DNA of 64,000 nt from contig DATKLL010000194.1 of NCBI GenBank assembly GCA_035542475.1, positions 1 through 64,000 on the forward strand, read 5' to 3'. The translations under genes were made by a program, and so were the position numbers. Shown here in pieces: positions 8,911 to 15,721 of this stretch. Within the stretch, counting starts at the first letter, position 1. Each line of letters starts with the position of its first letter. Origin of the DNA: DATKLL01 sp035542475 (lineage in GTDB: Bacteria; Desulfobacterota; Syntrophia; Syntrophales; UBA2185). A model generated the notes under the pieces. It had not been told where the DNA came from. It saw only the letters and a program-made list of their open reading frames with translations, and did not search any database.

Positions 8911-9474
8911 ATGGACTTTGAGGAATTATTAGTAAACAGGCGGGCTATCCGTGACTATCAAGATAAGGCAGTGCCGTTATCGATTATCAAGGAAATCCTT
9001 CAGGACACATGTCTTGCACCGACAGCGACTAATCGCCAACCGTGTAAATTTATAATTATCAGAGACCGTGACTACATGAAAAAACTTTCTGATGAAAGCA
9101 AGAAGAGCCTTCTTTCCGATCTTGAAAAGAATCCTGGATCACCACTGAAGAATTATGAAGACCGTCTTCGTGACAAGCAGTTCAATGTCTTTTATAACGC
9201 ACCTTGCCTGGTTTATGTTATCGGTCCCAAAAATATCCCATCACTCGACGTGGACTGCGGGCTGACAGTCGCGTATTTGATGTTTTCTGCCACCTCCAGA
9301 GGATTGGGAACTTGCTGGATCGGATTAGGCGCTCATATTCGTGACCAGAAAATCCTCTATGAAATGGGAGTGCCGGCGGATTGTGAAATAGTGGCGCCTG
9401 TTATTATTGGCTATCCAACCAGTATTCCTCCTGCCTCAGAAAGGCATGCCCCTGATATTTTGAAGATACTGTGA
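8911..9474 (+). CDS. nitroreductase family protein
   Basis: 187 residues of the FMN-dependent nitroreductase fold. N-terminal NRRAIRDYQDKAVP is the usual FMN-phosphate-binding region, APTATNRQPCKFIII follows, and the C-terminal half has GLGTCWIGLGAHI and VIIGYPTS. Such enzymes reduce nitro compounds, quinones or flavins with NAD(P)H, or act as dehydrogenases; the substrate here is unknown. I start at ATG 8911, seven bases after GAGAGGAGG, rather than at the upstream TTG 8905. Confidence 0.85.
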   Translation: MDFEELLVNRRAIRDYQDKAVPLSIIKEILQDTCLAPTATNRQPCKFIIIRDRDYMKKLSDESKKSLLSDLEKNPGSPLKNYEDRLRDKQFNVFYNAPCLVYVIGPKNIPSLDVDCGLTVAYLMFSATSRGLGTCWIGLGAHIRDQKILYEMGVPADCEIVAPVIIGYPTSIPPASERHAPDILKIL

Positions 9475-9479
9475 GTGAA

Positions 9480-9618
9480 GTCAGTGGCGAAAAGAGAGAC
9501 ACGACTGGATTGCCGTGGGCAGCGTCCTCGCAATGACACGCGTTGGTTGTTCTTGGATTCCCGATCAGTCTTGGATCCCGGATCAAGTCCGGGATGACAT
9601 AGGTGGGGTGGGAATGAC
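9480..9618. repeat. intergenic palindromic repeat cluster 7
   Basis: Contains GATTGCCGTGGGCAGCGTCC...CTCGCAATGACA, which belongs to a second repeat family also seen at 23331-23421, then a truncated GATTCCCGATCAG unit and CCGGATCAAGTCCGGGATGA. The thioesterase ribosome binding site (AAGGGAAGGAAAG) lies just beyond. Confidence 0.75.
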
Positions 9619-9655
9619 GAGGTGCTGTTGATTTCATAAGGGAAGGAAAGAAACC

Positions 9656-10084
9656 ATGGACAATCTTTTAGAGGGCTATCCGGTAGTCATAGAAATCCCC
9701 GTGCACTGGGGAGAGATGGATGCTTTCCAGCATGTCAACAACATAGTGTATTTCAGGTACTTTGAAGACGCCAGGATTGTATATTTTGAGAAATTCGATA
9801 TCATTGGATTCATGACCAGGACAGGGGTCGGTCCTATTCTTGCCGCGACATCCTGTAGATTCAAGACACCGTTGACATATCCCGATACAGTTCTCGTTGG
9901 GGCGAAAGTGACCGCCGTCGAGGAAGACCGGTTTATCATGGAATATCGAGTTGTGAGCACGAGGCATCAGAAGGTGGCGGCGGAGGGTGATGGTGTGATT
10001 GTGACCTTCAATTATCGGGAGAACAAGAAGGTTGCTGTGCCCGAAGAGTTGAGGCGGCTGATTATGGAGATTGAGAAGGCTTGA
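9656..10084 (+). CDS. acyl-CoA thioesterase, 4HBT/hotdog family
   Basis: 142 residues with a single hotdog domain. The N-terminal segment HWGEMDAFQHVNNIVYFRYFEDAR (residues ~18-41) holds the aspartate and the HVNN motif that define 4-hydroxybenzoyl-CoA/YbgC-type thioesterases. It should hydrolyse an acyl- or aryl-CoA to the acid and CoA in the cytoplasm, consistent with the many acyl-CoA enzymes in this window. ATG 9656 follows GGAAGGAAAG. Specificity cannot be read from sequence. Confidence 0.88.
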   Translation: MDNLLEGYPVVIEIPVHWGEMDAFQHVNNIVYFRYFEDARIVYFEKFDIIGFMTRTGVGPILAATSCRFKTPLTYPDTVLVGAKVTAVEEDRFIMEYRVVSTRHQKVAAEGDGVIVTFNYRENKKVAVPEELRRLIMEIEKA

Positions 10085-10087
10085 TGA

Positions 10088-10200
10088 CTGTTAGTCTTGG
10101 ATTCCCGATCAGGTCGGGAATGACAGAAAGGAAAAGATTTCTCCCTGTTGGTCGAAATGACATACCCTTCGACAGGCTCAAGGTGACAGAGGAGGGGCGG
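10088..10200. repeat. intergenic palindromic repeat cluster 8
   Basis: A GATTCCCGATCAGGTCGGGA unit followed by CCCTTCGACAGGCTCAAGGTG. The next gene's GAGGAGGGGCGGGA ribosome binding region starts right at the repeat end. One further GATTCCCGCTTTCGTGGGAA unit at 10497-10516 is the last of this family in the window. Confidence 0.75.
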
Positions 10201-10208
10201 GACAGAAT

Positions 10209-10472
10209 ATGAAGGCATACAAAATAAACAAGTATATTATCTGTGCTGATACACAGGAGGAAGCGAAAGGCTTTTTCCGTAATGAGTGCCGAGAGCCCCT
10301 TCCGGCTCATATCGAGGAGATGGGGTGGGAATGCGCAATTACCTGCGAAAGCGGCGAGAACACAACCATCAGGGATATCATCAACTGTGTATTGGATGAA
10401 CGCAATACCTGGCTCCGCATGGGCGTCCCCTGCGATTTACATCATCCTTTCATTATTGTTAAGCTGCCCTGA
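10209..10472 (+). CDS. hypothetical protein, 87 aa
   Basis: A small soluble protein with no family I recognise. It begins MKAYKINKYIICADTQEEA, suggesting a beta-alpha start, and contains the block TTIRDIINCVLDERNTW and five cysteines spread along the chain (IIC, NEC, WEC, ITC, VPC). GAGGAGGGG upstream supports the start at 10209. It stands alone between a repeat cluster and the PEP-CTERM gene that points toward it. Confidence 0.6.
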   Translation: MKAYKINKYIICADTQEEAKGFFRNECREPLPAHIEEMGWECAITCESGENTTIRDIINCVLDERNTWLRMGVPCDLHHPFIIVKLP

Positions 10473-10530
10473 AATATTTATTCAGATTATTTCTTGGATT
10501 CCCGCTTTCGTGGGAATGACAATTTAGATA

Positions 10531-10935
10531 CTATCTTTTCCTGAGTCCGGCCAATAAGATCAAGCCAAGACCGAGAAGCCACAATGTGATTGGTTCGGGT
10601 ATCGGAATTTCAGATTCACTAGAGGCAGTTTCATATCTTTCTGTATGACCACTTACCGTATTCTTGTTCAATGTTCCCTCATCCGTAGCTCCGGCTTTGC
10701 CTGCACTTGTAATATCACTTGCTGAAGTTATTCCATTTTGTAATCCAACAAGATTTACTGAATCCTGGGGATTAGGCCTATCATAGTTTGCCGATCCGAA
10801 AAGCCCCATACCCGGACTTGAGATGCCCTGTAAGGCATCAAAGGAATCAATTGTAAATTGGCCGAACATGACAATAACAACAAACACTAAAAATGACATA
10901 CTCAACAATATTATTAAAATTCTGTCTTTATTCAT
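10531..10935 (-). CDS. PEP-CTERM sorting domain protein
   Basis: 134 residues. The N-terminus is a signal or membrane segment (RILIILLSMSFLVFVVIVMF), the middle is low-complexity and threonine/serine/glycine-rich, and the C-terminus is a textbook PEP-CTERM tripartite signal: PIPEP, a hydrophobic helix (ITLWLLGLGLILLAGL) and RKR. Such proteins are processed by an exosortase (EpsH/XrtA), which must be encoded elsewhere. I chose ATG 10935 because it precedes the signal segment and lies 56 bases downstream of a consensus sigma-54 promoter; the longer frame to 11007 would cross that promoter. Confidence 0.85.
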   Translation of the reverse strand: MNKDRILIILLSMSFLVFVVIVMFGQFTIDSFDALQGISSPGMGLFGSANYDRPNPQDSVNLVGLQNGITSASDITSAGKAGATDEGTLNKNTVSGHTERYETASSESEIPIPEPITLWLLGLGLILLAGLRKR

Positions 10936-10990
10936 CTGAACGTCTTCCTGGCTAAAGCGCAATGCAAATACTATTTTTCTGCATAATGGT

Positions 10991-11006
10991 TGCAATAGAT
11001 GTACCA
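10991..11006 (-). promoter_or_regulatory. sigma-54 (RpoN) -24/-12 promoter
   Basis: On the minus strand this reads TGGTACATCTATTGCA and fits TGGYACR-N4-TTGCW at every defined position. It lies 56 bases upstream of the PEP-CTERM start codon and 64 bases downstream of an 18-base repeated motif that could be the activator site. Confidence 0.8.
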
Positions 11007-11069
11007 CGATTATATGTAGTTGATTATATTAACGTTATTAAAAATAAAATCATTTCAACGATGATTAAT

Positions 11070-11087
11070 TTGTAAAGTTAACCGACA
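11070..11087 (+). promoter_or_regulatory. 18-base activator-site motif, copy 1
   Basis: TTGTAAAGTTAACCGACA. It is one of four related 18-mers (also 11161, 12951, 13043). It starts 64 bases beyond the end of the -24 element at 11006, a normal distance for a sigma-54 enhancer site. Confidence 0.65.
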
Positions 11088-11160
11088 GTTTTTTGAAGTG
11101 TTTAGAAGAAAAGGAAGCGAAAATTTATATTTTACAATATGTTATACAAATTGTTGTTCT

Positions 11161-11178
11161 TTGTAAAAAATTCCGACG
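11161..11178 (+). promoter_or_regulatory. 18-base activator-site motif, copy 2
   Basis: TTGTAAAAAATTCCGACG, 91 bases from copy 1 and in the same orientation. It is also 87 bases upstream of the sigma-70-like promoter of the pentapeptide gene, so it could serve either direction. Confidence 0.6.
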
Positions 11179-11247
11179 ATTTTATTTTTTTTACTAATAA
11201 TTTCAACGTTATATTATATTGCAATGAAATCTCTCAGTTATTATTCA

Positions 11248-11276
11248 TTGACAGACAAATATGCCTTACCTATACT
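11248..11276 (+). promoter_or_regulatory. sigma-70-like promoter of pentapeptide gene
   Basis: TTGACA (11248-11253), a 17-base spacer and TATACT (11271-11276) match the -35/-10 consensus closely. Transcription would start near 11283 and leave a leader of about 65 bases before ATG 11348. Confidence 0.65.
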
Positions 11277-11347
11277 TTTATTAAGGCAAAAGTTTTCGCA
11301 AAATTATTCCTATTTGATGTTTTAAGCCAGATCATGAGGATTGAACA

Positions 11348-11818
11348 ATGAAAAGCAGATCCCTTACCCGAAAGACCATAACAATAATCATGCTTCTTAG
11401 TGCCTGCATATTTGTCATGATGCAGGCGGCATATGCAGACACTGATGAAATCCTCCAGCAACTGAAAGAAACAAAAGAGTGCCAGGGTTGCGATCTCTCG
11501 AACTTAGAGATGTCCGGAGTAAGTTTGTTCGGTGTTGATCTGACCGGCGCTGACCTTACAGGCACAAACCTGTCGGGGGCAGACCTCACATATGTAAAAT
11601 TTCGCGACGCGAACATGTCCAAGGCAGATCTGTCCGGCGCCGACCTCGGCAACGCTGATCTCTCAGGCGCAGACCTGACCGGCGCTGATCTGCGGGGCGC
11701 AAACCTCAAAGACGCAAACGTGTATGGAACATATTTTACCGATGCAGACCTGTCCGGCGCAGTATGGACTGATGGATACAAATGCGTGGAGGGCTCCAGC
11801 GGCGACTGCACGAAGTAA
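11348..11818 (+). CDS. secreted pentapeptide repeat protein
   Basis: 156 residues. An N-terminal signal peptide (TITIIMLLSACIFVMMQAAYA, cleavage after AYA near residue 31) is followed by a short linker with two cysteines (KECQGCDLSNL) and about 14 A(D/N)LXX pentapeptides from residue ~50 to ~140, for example GADLTGTNLSGADL. The C-terminal tail has two more cysteines (KCVEGSSGDC), so a disulfide cap on the beta-helix is plausible in the periplasm. Pentapeptide beta-helices are scaffolds without one fixed activity. The rhodanese gene follows after 24 bases and is probably co-transcribed. Confidence 0.85.
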   Translation: MKSRSLTRKTITIIMLLSACIFVMMQAAYADTDEILQQLKETKECQGCDLSNLEMSGVSLFGVDLTGADLTGTNLSGADLTYVKFRDANMSKADLSGADLGNADLSGADLTGADLRGANLKDANVYGTYFTDADLSGAVWTDGYKCVEGSSGDCTK

Positions 11819-11842
11819 TGTCATACTGCCGGGAGATATCTT

Positions 11843-12358
11843 ATGCAAAAACATAACAAGAACATATTCATTTCATCAGCAGTCATATTTTGTCTTTTCT
11901 TTTCCATTAGCTCTTTTGCGCAGGCTGATGCGGACAAGCAATTGAAAGAGATTGGCGAGAAGAGCAAGAGCATAAGCACGAGCGACCCGTGGACTGTAAA
12001 AAACGTCATTACGGTTGATGAACTCGCGGTGCTGTTAAATAAAGGTTCGAAGGAAGTTTACATTTACCAGGTAGGTTTCAAAAAGCATTATTCAAAAGGA
12101 CACATAAAAGGCGCGGTCTACGCGGGCCCGGCATCGGAAGATGACGGCTTGCAGCTGCTTAATTTATCAATCAAAGATTTGCCGCGGGATAAGGATATCA
12201 TTCTCTACTGCGGCTGCTGTCCCTGGACGTACTGTCCCAATATCCGCCCGGCATTTGAAACTGTCGATAAGATGGGCTTTAAAAATATAAAAGTTCTTTA
12301 TCTGCCTGAGAATTTTACTGAGGATTGGGTGAATAAAGGGCTGGCAGTTGAAAAATAG
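11843..12358 (+). CDS. secreted rhodanese-like protein
   Basis: 171 residues with a signal peptide (IFISSAVIFCLFFSISSFAQA) and one rhodanese domain from ~50. The domain has FKKHYSKGHIKGAVYAGPA (the RhoH GHIxGA block) and the active-site loop DIILYCGCCPWTYCPNIRPA. The loop carries four cysteines rather than the usual one plus small residues, so thiol-disulfide or metal chemistry is as likely as sulfur transfer. It lies 24 bases after the pentapeptide gene, both exported. Confidence 0.8.
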   Translation: MQKHNKNIFISSAVIFCLFFSISSFAQADADKQLKEIGEKSKSISTSDPWTVKNVITVDELAVLLNKGSKEVYIYQVGFKKHYSKGHIKGAVYAGPASEDDGLQLLNLSIKDLPRDKDIILYCGCCPWTYCPNIRPAFETVDKMGFKNIKVLYLPENFTEDWVNKGLAVEK

Positions 12359-12370
12359 TTTTGGTGTGTT

Positions 12371-12568
12371 TTAAAGGCCAGACTTTCTTAATCCAACTAT
12401 TCCAATAATCCCCAAGGCCAGCAATGTTATACTGGAAGGTTCAGGGACCTGCGTTGGAGAATCTTGTGAACTTGCAGCATATGTTACCTGCTGAGTTGTC
12501 ACTTTCTTTTCGTCATTACAAGCTGTAATCAAAGCCAGCAAAGATAAGACTATAATCATTTTTTTCAT
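12371..12568 (-). CDS. miniature lipoprotein with PEP-CTERM signal
   Basis: 65 residues in total. The N-terminus is a lipoprotein signal (KKMIIVLSLLALITAC, lipobox ITAC, cysteine at residue 17). Only about 24 polar residues separate it from a C-terminal PEP-CTERM signal (VPEPSSITLLALGIIGIVGL then RKSG). The mature part would be a lipid-anchored peptide of a couple of dozen residues if both signals are processed. It lies 44 bases downstream of the small basic protein gene and likely shares its sigma-54-like promoter. Confidence 0.75.
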   Translation of the reverse strand: MKKMIIVLSLLALITACNDEKKVTTQQVTYAASSQDSPTQVPEPSSITLLALGIIGIVGLRKSGL

Positions 12569-12612
12569 ATCTATCTAACCCCATGAACTTACATCTGTCG
12601 GTCTGCACTCTA

Positions 12613-12819
12613 TCACTCGAGTTGCTCTTTATTGCCCCGAAAGACCTTCTCCAGAATTTCATCAGGCGTCTGGTTTATTGCCGTCACCTTCCACGCTGCC
12701 GATATGCTTTGCGGCGGGTTGGAAGTATCGCCTTCTTTCATCGTCTTTGCGGTGTCTTTATCGGCCAGCCTTTTCGCACCACGTTCCTTATTCGCTTTGC
12801 CGCTTTTCCCTTTATCCAT
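12613..12819 (-). CDS. small hydrophilic protein, 68 aa
   Basis: Highly charged, beginning MDKGKSGKANKERGAKRLA and ending DEILEKVFRGNKEQLE; it has no signal peptide and is probably disordered in its first half. I do not recognise it. ATG 12819 is preferred because the upstream ATGs at 12864 and 12900 lie before the expected start of transcription from the sigma-54-like promoter at 12872-12887. The ribosome binding site (AGGAAAAAG) is distant. It is the first gene of the unit ending with the PEP-CTERM mini-lipoprotein. Confidence 0.55.
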   Translation of the reverse strand: MDKGKSGKANKERGAKRLADKDTAKTMKEGDTSNPPQSISAAWKVTAINQTPDEILEKVFRGNKEQLE

Positions 12820-12871
12820 CGTATTTATCTTTTTCCTAATTAGGCTTTTCTTTGGCTGATACATAAAATCT

Positions 12872-12887
12872 ATCAAAAAATATGCCA
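12872..12887 (-). promoter_or_regulatory. sigma-54-like -24/-12 promoter
   Basis: On the minus strand this reads TGGCATATTTTTTGAT and matches 10 of 12 defined positions of TGGYACR-N4-TTGCW. The distance to the start codon (53 bases) and to the upstream 18-mer (64 bases) equals the geometry at 10991-11087. Confidence 0.6.
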
Positions 12888-12950
12888 CTTGAATAAGCAT
12901 TTAATATTACGTTATATTTTCTTTTTAAAAGAAACGAATGTATAACATTA

Positions 12951-12968
12951 TTGTAAAAATTCCCGACA
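12951..12968 (+). promoter_or_regulatory. 18-base activator-site motif, copy 3
   Basis: TTGTAAAAATTCCCGACA. It starts exactly 64 bases beyond the end of the -24 element at 12887, the same spacing as copy 1. Confidence 0.65.
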
Positions 12969-13042
12969 CTTTGAAGGTGACACGTTAAAGTATTTTATGA
13001 TTTACTATAATTATTGCAGCCACATAGATAATGTCGTGGAAA

Positions 13043-13060
13043 TTGTAAAATATCTCGACA
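13043..13060 (+). promoter_or_regulatory. 18-base activator-site motif, copy 4
   Basis: TTGTAAAATATCTCGACA, 92 bases from copy 3 in the same orientation, as copies 1 and 2 are 91 bases apart. A TGTCG at 13032-13036 also makes an inverted pair with its CGACA end. It lies 160-177 bases upstream of the DUF362 gene. Confidence 0.6.
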
Positions 13061-13219
13061 ATTTTGCTTTTTTTTTCATTTGCACCGCCGGGAAGCCTGA
13101 TTCATACATAAAAAAGATTGCTACTTTCTAAGAGAAACCTTAAAGTTTTTTTAGGGAGAAGATAAAAAGCAATTTATAATATCAATTGACCAATTTGAAA
13201 AATCATAGAAGGAGCAGCC

Positions 13220-14344
13220 ATGAAATCTAAAGTATATCACATCACCCCACATTCCAAGACATTCGCCTATGAATCAGGGATCGAAGGCAAGTTCGAAAAC
13301 TTTCTGAAGGGCTTCGATTTTTCCTCGTATATCGCAAAGGATGAGGTAGTACCCGTCAAGATGCACCTGGGTAACAAGGGAGCTTTCAGAACAATCCGGC
13401 CGCAGTTTGTAAAGCTGGTCGTGGATGCCGTCAAGAATGTCCCTGCCCAACCTTTTGTCACAGATTCTGTAAGGGTGCCGGGCTATGAATACCTTGAGAT
13501 TGCCAAGAATGGGGGTTATACGCACCTCACCCTCGGCGCCCCTGTGGTACTCGCCGACGGTATCTACGGCAACGATTCCATTAAGGTTAAAGCGGGAGAA
13601 TTGCTGGGCGAGGTATCGATTGCGTCTGCGATACATGACGCACGCTCCATGGTGGTTCTGACCCATGTGAAAGGCCACATCCAGGCCGTTCTCGGCGGCG
13701 CGATAAAAAACCTGTCCATGGGCGGGGTATCATTTGCGCCAAGGAACGATAACTGGCAACACGGAAGGGGCAGGATGCATTTTCTGATGGGCGACATTAT
13801 GGAATGGGATGAGGAAAAATGTACACTGTGCCAGGATTGTATGGCTATATGCCCCATGGAAAGCATCACATTCCCGGATGACAAATACACGGTGGATAAG
13901 GAGAAATGCTGGCGATGTGGGCGATGCGCCAGGGTATGCCCGGTGGAAGCCCTTGCCGTGCCCATCACCCATGAAATCTTCATGAAGGCCCTTGCTGAAG
14001 GGGCAAACGCGGTTCTAAGTACATTTGATAAGCACCGCATCGTATATGTGAGCTTCCTGCTCGAAATGCAGCCCGAGTGCGACTGCATGCCAATGGCAGA
14101 CCCGCCGGTAGCCCAGGACCAGGGCATCCTCATTTCAGACGATCCAGTCGCCATTGACGTTGCCACTCTGGATATCTTAAGCAGGGTCATACCTCTGCCC
14201 GATTCAAGGGCTTCGGAAATTAAGATGAAAAAAGGTTGGGACGTCTTCAGTCTTCTCCACAAGAAGGACGCAAAACTCCAGATAAAGGAAGCGGAAAGCC
14301 TGGGCCTCGGCAGCAGTGATTACGAGCTGATAATGGCCGGTTAG
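13220..14344 (+). CDS. DUF362 domain protein with 2x[4Fe-4S] ferredoxin insert
   Basis: 374 residues. DUF362 sequence surrounds a bacterial-type ferredoxin module at residues ~198-245 with two full motifs, CTLCQDCMAICP and CWRCGRCARVCP. The GAIKNLSMGGVS segment near residue 160 is typical of DUF362. A later CDCMP adds extra cysteines. The family is uncharacterised and presumed to be a cytoplasmic electron-transfer or Fe-S enzyme. GAAGGAG precedes ATG 13220. Two copies of the 18-base motif lie in its upstream region but face the opposite gene equally well. Confidence 0.85.
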   Translation: MKSKVYHITPHSKTFAYESGIEGKFENFLKGFDFSSYIAKDEVVPVKMHLGNKGAFRTIRPQFVKLVVDAVKNVPAQPFVTDSVRVPGYEYLEIAKNGGYTHLTLGAPVVLADGIYGNDSIKVKAGELLGEVSIASAIHDARSMVVLTHVKGHIQAVLGGAIKNLSMGGVSFAPRNDNWQHGRGRMHFLMGDIMEWDEEKCTLCQDCMAICPMESITFPDDKYTVDKEKCWRCGRCARVCPVEALAVPITHEIFMKALAEGANAVLSTFDKHRIVYVSFLLEMQPECDCMPMADPPVAQDQGILISDDPVAIDVATLDILSRVIPLPDSRASEIKMKKGWDVFSLLHKKDAKLQIKEAESLGLGSSDYELIMAG

Positions 14345-14400
14345 TCGACAAGTCTCTCTAATTCATATCGTAAATGCAATTTTTTAATCGGAAATAATGC

Positions 14401-14429
14401 TTGACAATAGTTTGATATAAAACTATCAT
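14401..14429 (+). promoter_or_regulatory. marR promoter with overlapping operator
   Basis: TTGACA (14401-14406), a 17-base spacer and TATCAT (14424-14429) form a near-consensus sigma-70 promoter. The spacer plus part of the -10 is the palindrome ATAGTTT-GATATA-AAACTAT (14407-14426), whose 7-base arms match perfectly. A repressor bound there would block RNA polymerase. The predicted start of transcription falls at the ATG itself (14436), so the transcript looks leaderless. Confidence 0.75.
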
Positions 14430-14435
14430 GCGGTT

Positions 14436-14858
14436 ATGAAAAAAAATCACATCATCTTTTTAATCGGTCGTATCCAATACAAGGCCAACAGGTTCTTAAC
14501 CCGGGAGATGCGGTCCCATCACATAAATGGGCTGGCCCCATCCCACGGCGAGATTCTCGGTTCCGTGATGTTTAGAGGGCCGCTGCCGATGACGGAGATC
14601 GCAAGGATCATCGATAAAGACAAATCCACAGTCACAGCACTGGTGAACAAGCTGATCCGGTTGGGTTATGTAGAAAAACGGAAGCACGGTACAGACAATC
14701 GGTTCAGTCTCATTGCCGCGACGAAAAAAGGGGAGGCGTTGAAACCAGCCTTTGTGTCCATTGCCAAAAAATTGCGCGCTCTTTCCTACAAGGACATTCC
14801 CGACGATGAAAGAGAAACCATAGTTCGTCTGCTGACGAAGCTCAACAAGAACCTTTAA
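14436..14858 (+). CDS. MarR family transcriptional regulator
   Basis: 140 residues with a winged helix-turn-helix: MTEIARIIDKDKSTVTALVNKL (recognition region, residues ~61-82) and the wing RLGYVEKRKHGTDNRFSLIAAT. Flanking helices (IIFLIGRIQYKANRFL and the C-terminal leucine-rich helix) form the dimer interface. It probably represses itself through the palindrome in its promoter and the crotonase-family gene downstream through a related site. No ribosome binding site precedes the ATG. The ligand is unknown; a CoA thioester or aromatic acid is a guess from the neighbour. Confidence 0.88.
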   Translation: MKKNHIIFLIGRIQYKANRFLTREMRSHHINGLAPSHGEILGSVMFRGPLPMTEIARIIDKDKSTVTALVNKLIRLGYVEKRKHGTDNRFSLIAATKKGEALKPAFVSIAKKLRALSYKDIPDDERETIVRLLTKLNKNL

Positions 14859-14872
14859 ATTTTTTTGAGTAT

Positions 14873-14892
14873 ATAGTTTGATATCCAATCAT
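14873..14892 (+). promoter_or_regulatory. second MarR-type site (imperfect)
   Basis: ATAGTTTGATATCCAATCAT repeats the first 12 bases of the marR operator exactly and matches the right arm only partly. It lies between the marR stop and the crotonase-family gene, 44 bases before that gene's ATG. Confidence 0.6.
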
Positions 14893-14935
14893 AAATCTTT
14901 ATGTCGCGTCATCACAACTGAAAGGAGGAGGGAAA

Positions 14936-15721
14936 ATGAAATATGACAACATTATTTTAGAAAAGGCCGATCGGGTGGCCGTTCTCAGGCTTAACCGTCC
15001 CGCTGCATCCAACGCATTGAACAGCGGCCTGTTCGAGGATTTTATCAAGGCCCTGGAAGTATGCACTGTGGACGCAGAGATCAAAGTCATTGTCATCACG
15101 GGAGAAGGTAAGGCATTCTGCGCTGGGGGCGATGTTGCTGTGTTCAGCAGCTCTCCAGATCCCGGCGAGACCATACGGCAGCTGACGAAGCAATTGTACT
15201 TCGCAATCTCAGGAATCCGCCGGATTCCCAAACCTGTTATTGCCATGATTAACGGCGCCGCCGCTGGTGCCGGAATTAGTCTAGCCGCTGCCTGCGACCT
15301 GAGAATCTGCGCTTCCTCCGTTAAATTCAGGCAGGCGTATACTTCGATCGGACTAGTCCCCGATGGGGCCTGGACTCTTCTGGTGCCGCTGCTGATCGGA
15401 TTCGGCAAGGCGTCGGAACTGGCCTACCTGGATCCGATTTTCGATGCGAAAGAGGCCTTCGCTATGGGATTGGTCAACAGGGTGGTTGAAGACAATGAAC
15501 TTGAACGGACAACCCGGCAGATTGCTTTAAAGCTCGCCCGCGGCGCGGCGCTGTCTTACGCCGCTGTGAAGGAGAACCTCAATGAAGCGCTCCTCGGTTT
15601 GCTGGAGCGCATGCTCGAACTGGAACGGGGAGGAATTATCCGGGCCGGCAAGACAAAAGACGCGAGAGAAGGAATCTCCGCTTTTATGGAGAGAAGGCAG
15701 CCAAGCTTCAGCGGGCAATAA
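14936..15721 (+). CDS. enoyl-CoA hydratase/isomerase family protein (PaaG-like)
   Basis: 261 residues of the crotonase fold, with oxyanion-hole segments AFCAGGDVAVF (~62-72) and INGAAAGAGISLAAACDL. The two glutamates of true enoyl-CoA hydratases are absent: the first position is in GAGISLA (no E) and the second in QAYTSIG (no PE). The segment LVPDGAW keeps an aspartate as in PaaG-type isomerases. It is therefore more likely a double-bond or epoxide isomerase than a hydratase. AAGGAGGAGG precedes ATG 14936. A MarR-type site upstream links it to the regulator. Confidence 0.85.
   Translation: MKYDNIILEKADRVAVLRLNRPAASNALNSGLFEDFIKALEVCTVDAEIKVIVITGEGKAFCAGGDVAVFSSSPDPGETIRQLTKQLYFAISGIRRIPKPVIAMINGAAAGAGISLAAACDLRICASSVKFRQAYTSIGLVPDGAWTLLVPLLIGFGKASELAYLDPIFDAKEAFAMGLVNRVVEDNELERTTRQIALKLARGAALSYAAVKENLNEALLGLLERMLELERGGIIRAGKTKDAREGISAFMERRQPSFSGQ

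Noticed and set aside
776..10520. CRISPR array.
   Set aside because: The repeats are irregularly spaced, of several types and palindromic; spacers of equal length are absent and no cas gene is present.
11180..11347. Sigma-54 promoter for the pentapeptide gene (AGGCAAAAGTTTTCGC).
   Set aside because: The GG and GC elements are one base too far apart, and a good sigma-70 promoter lies upstream.
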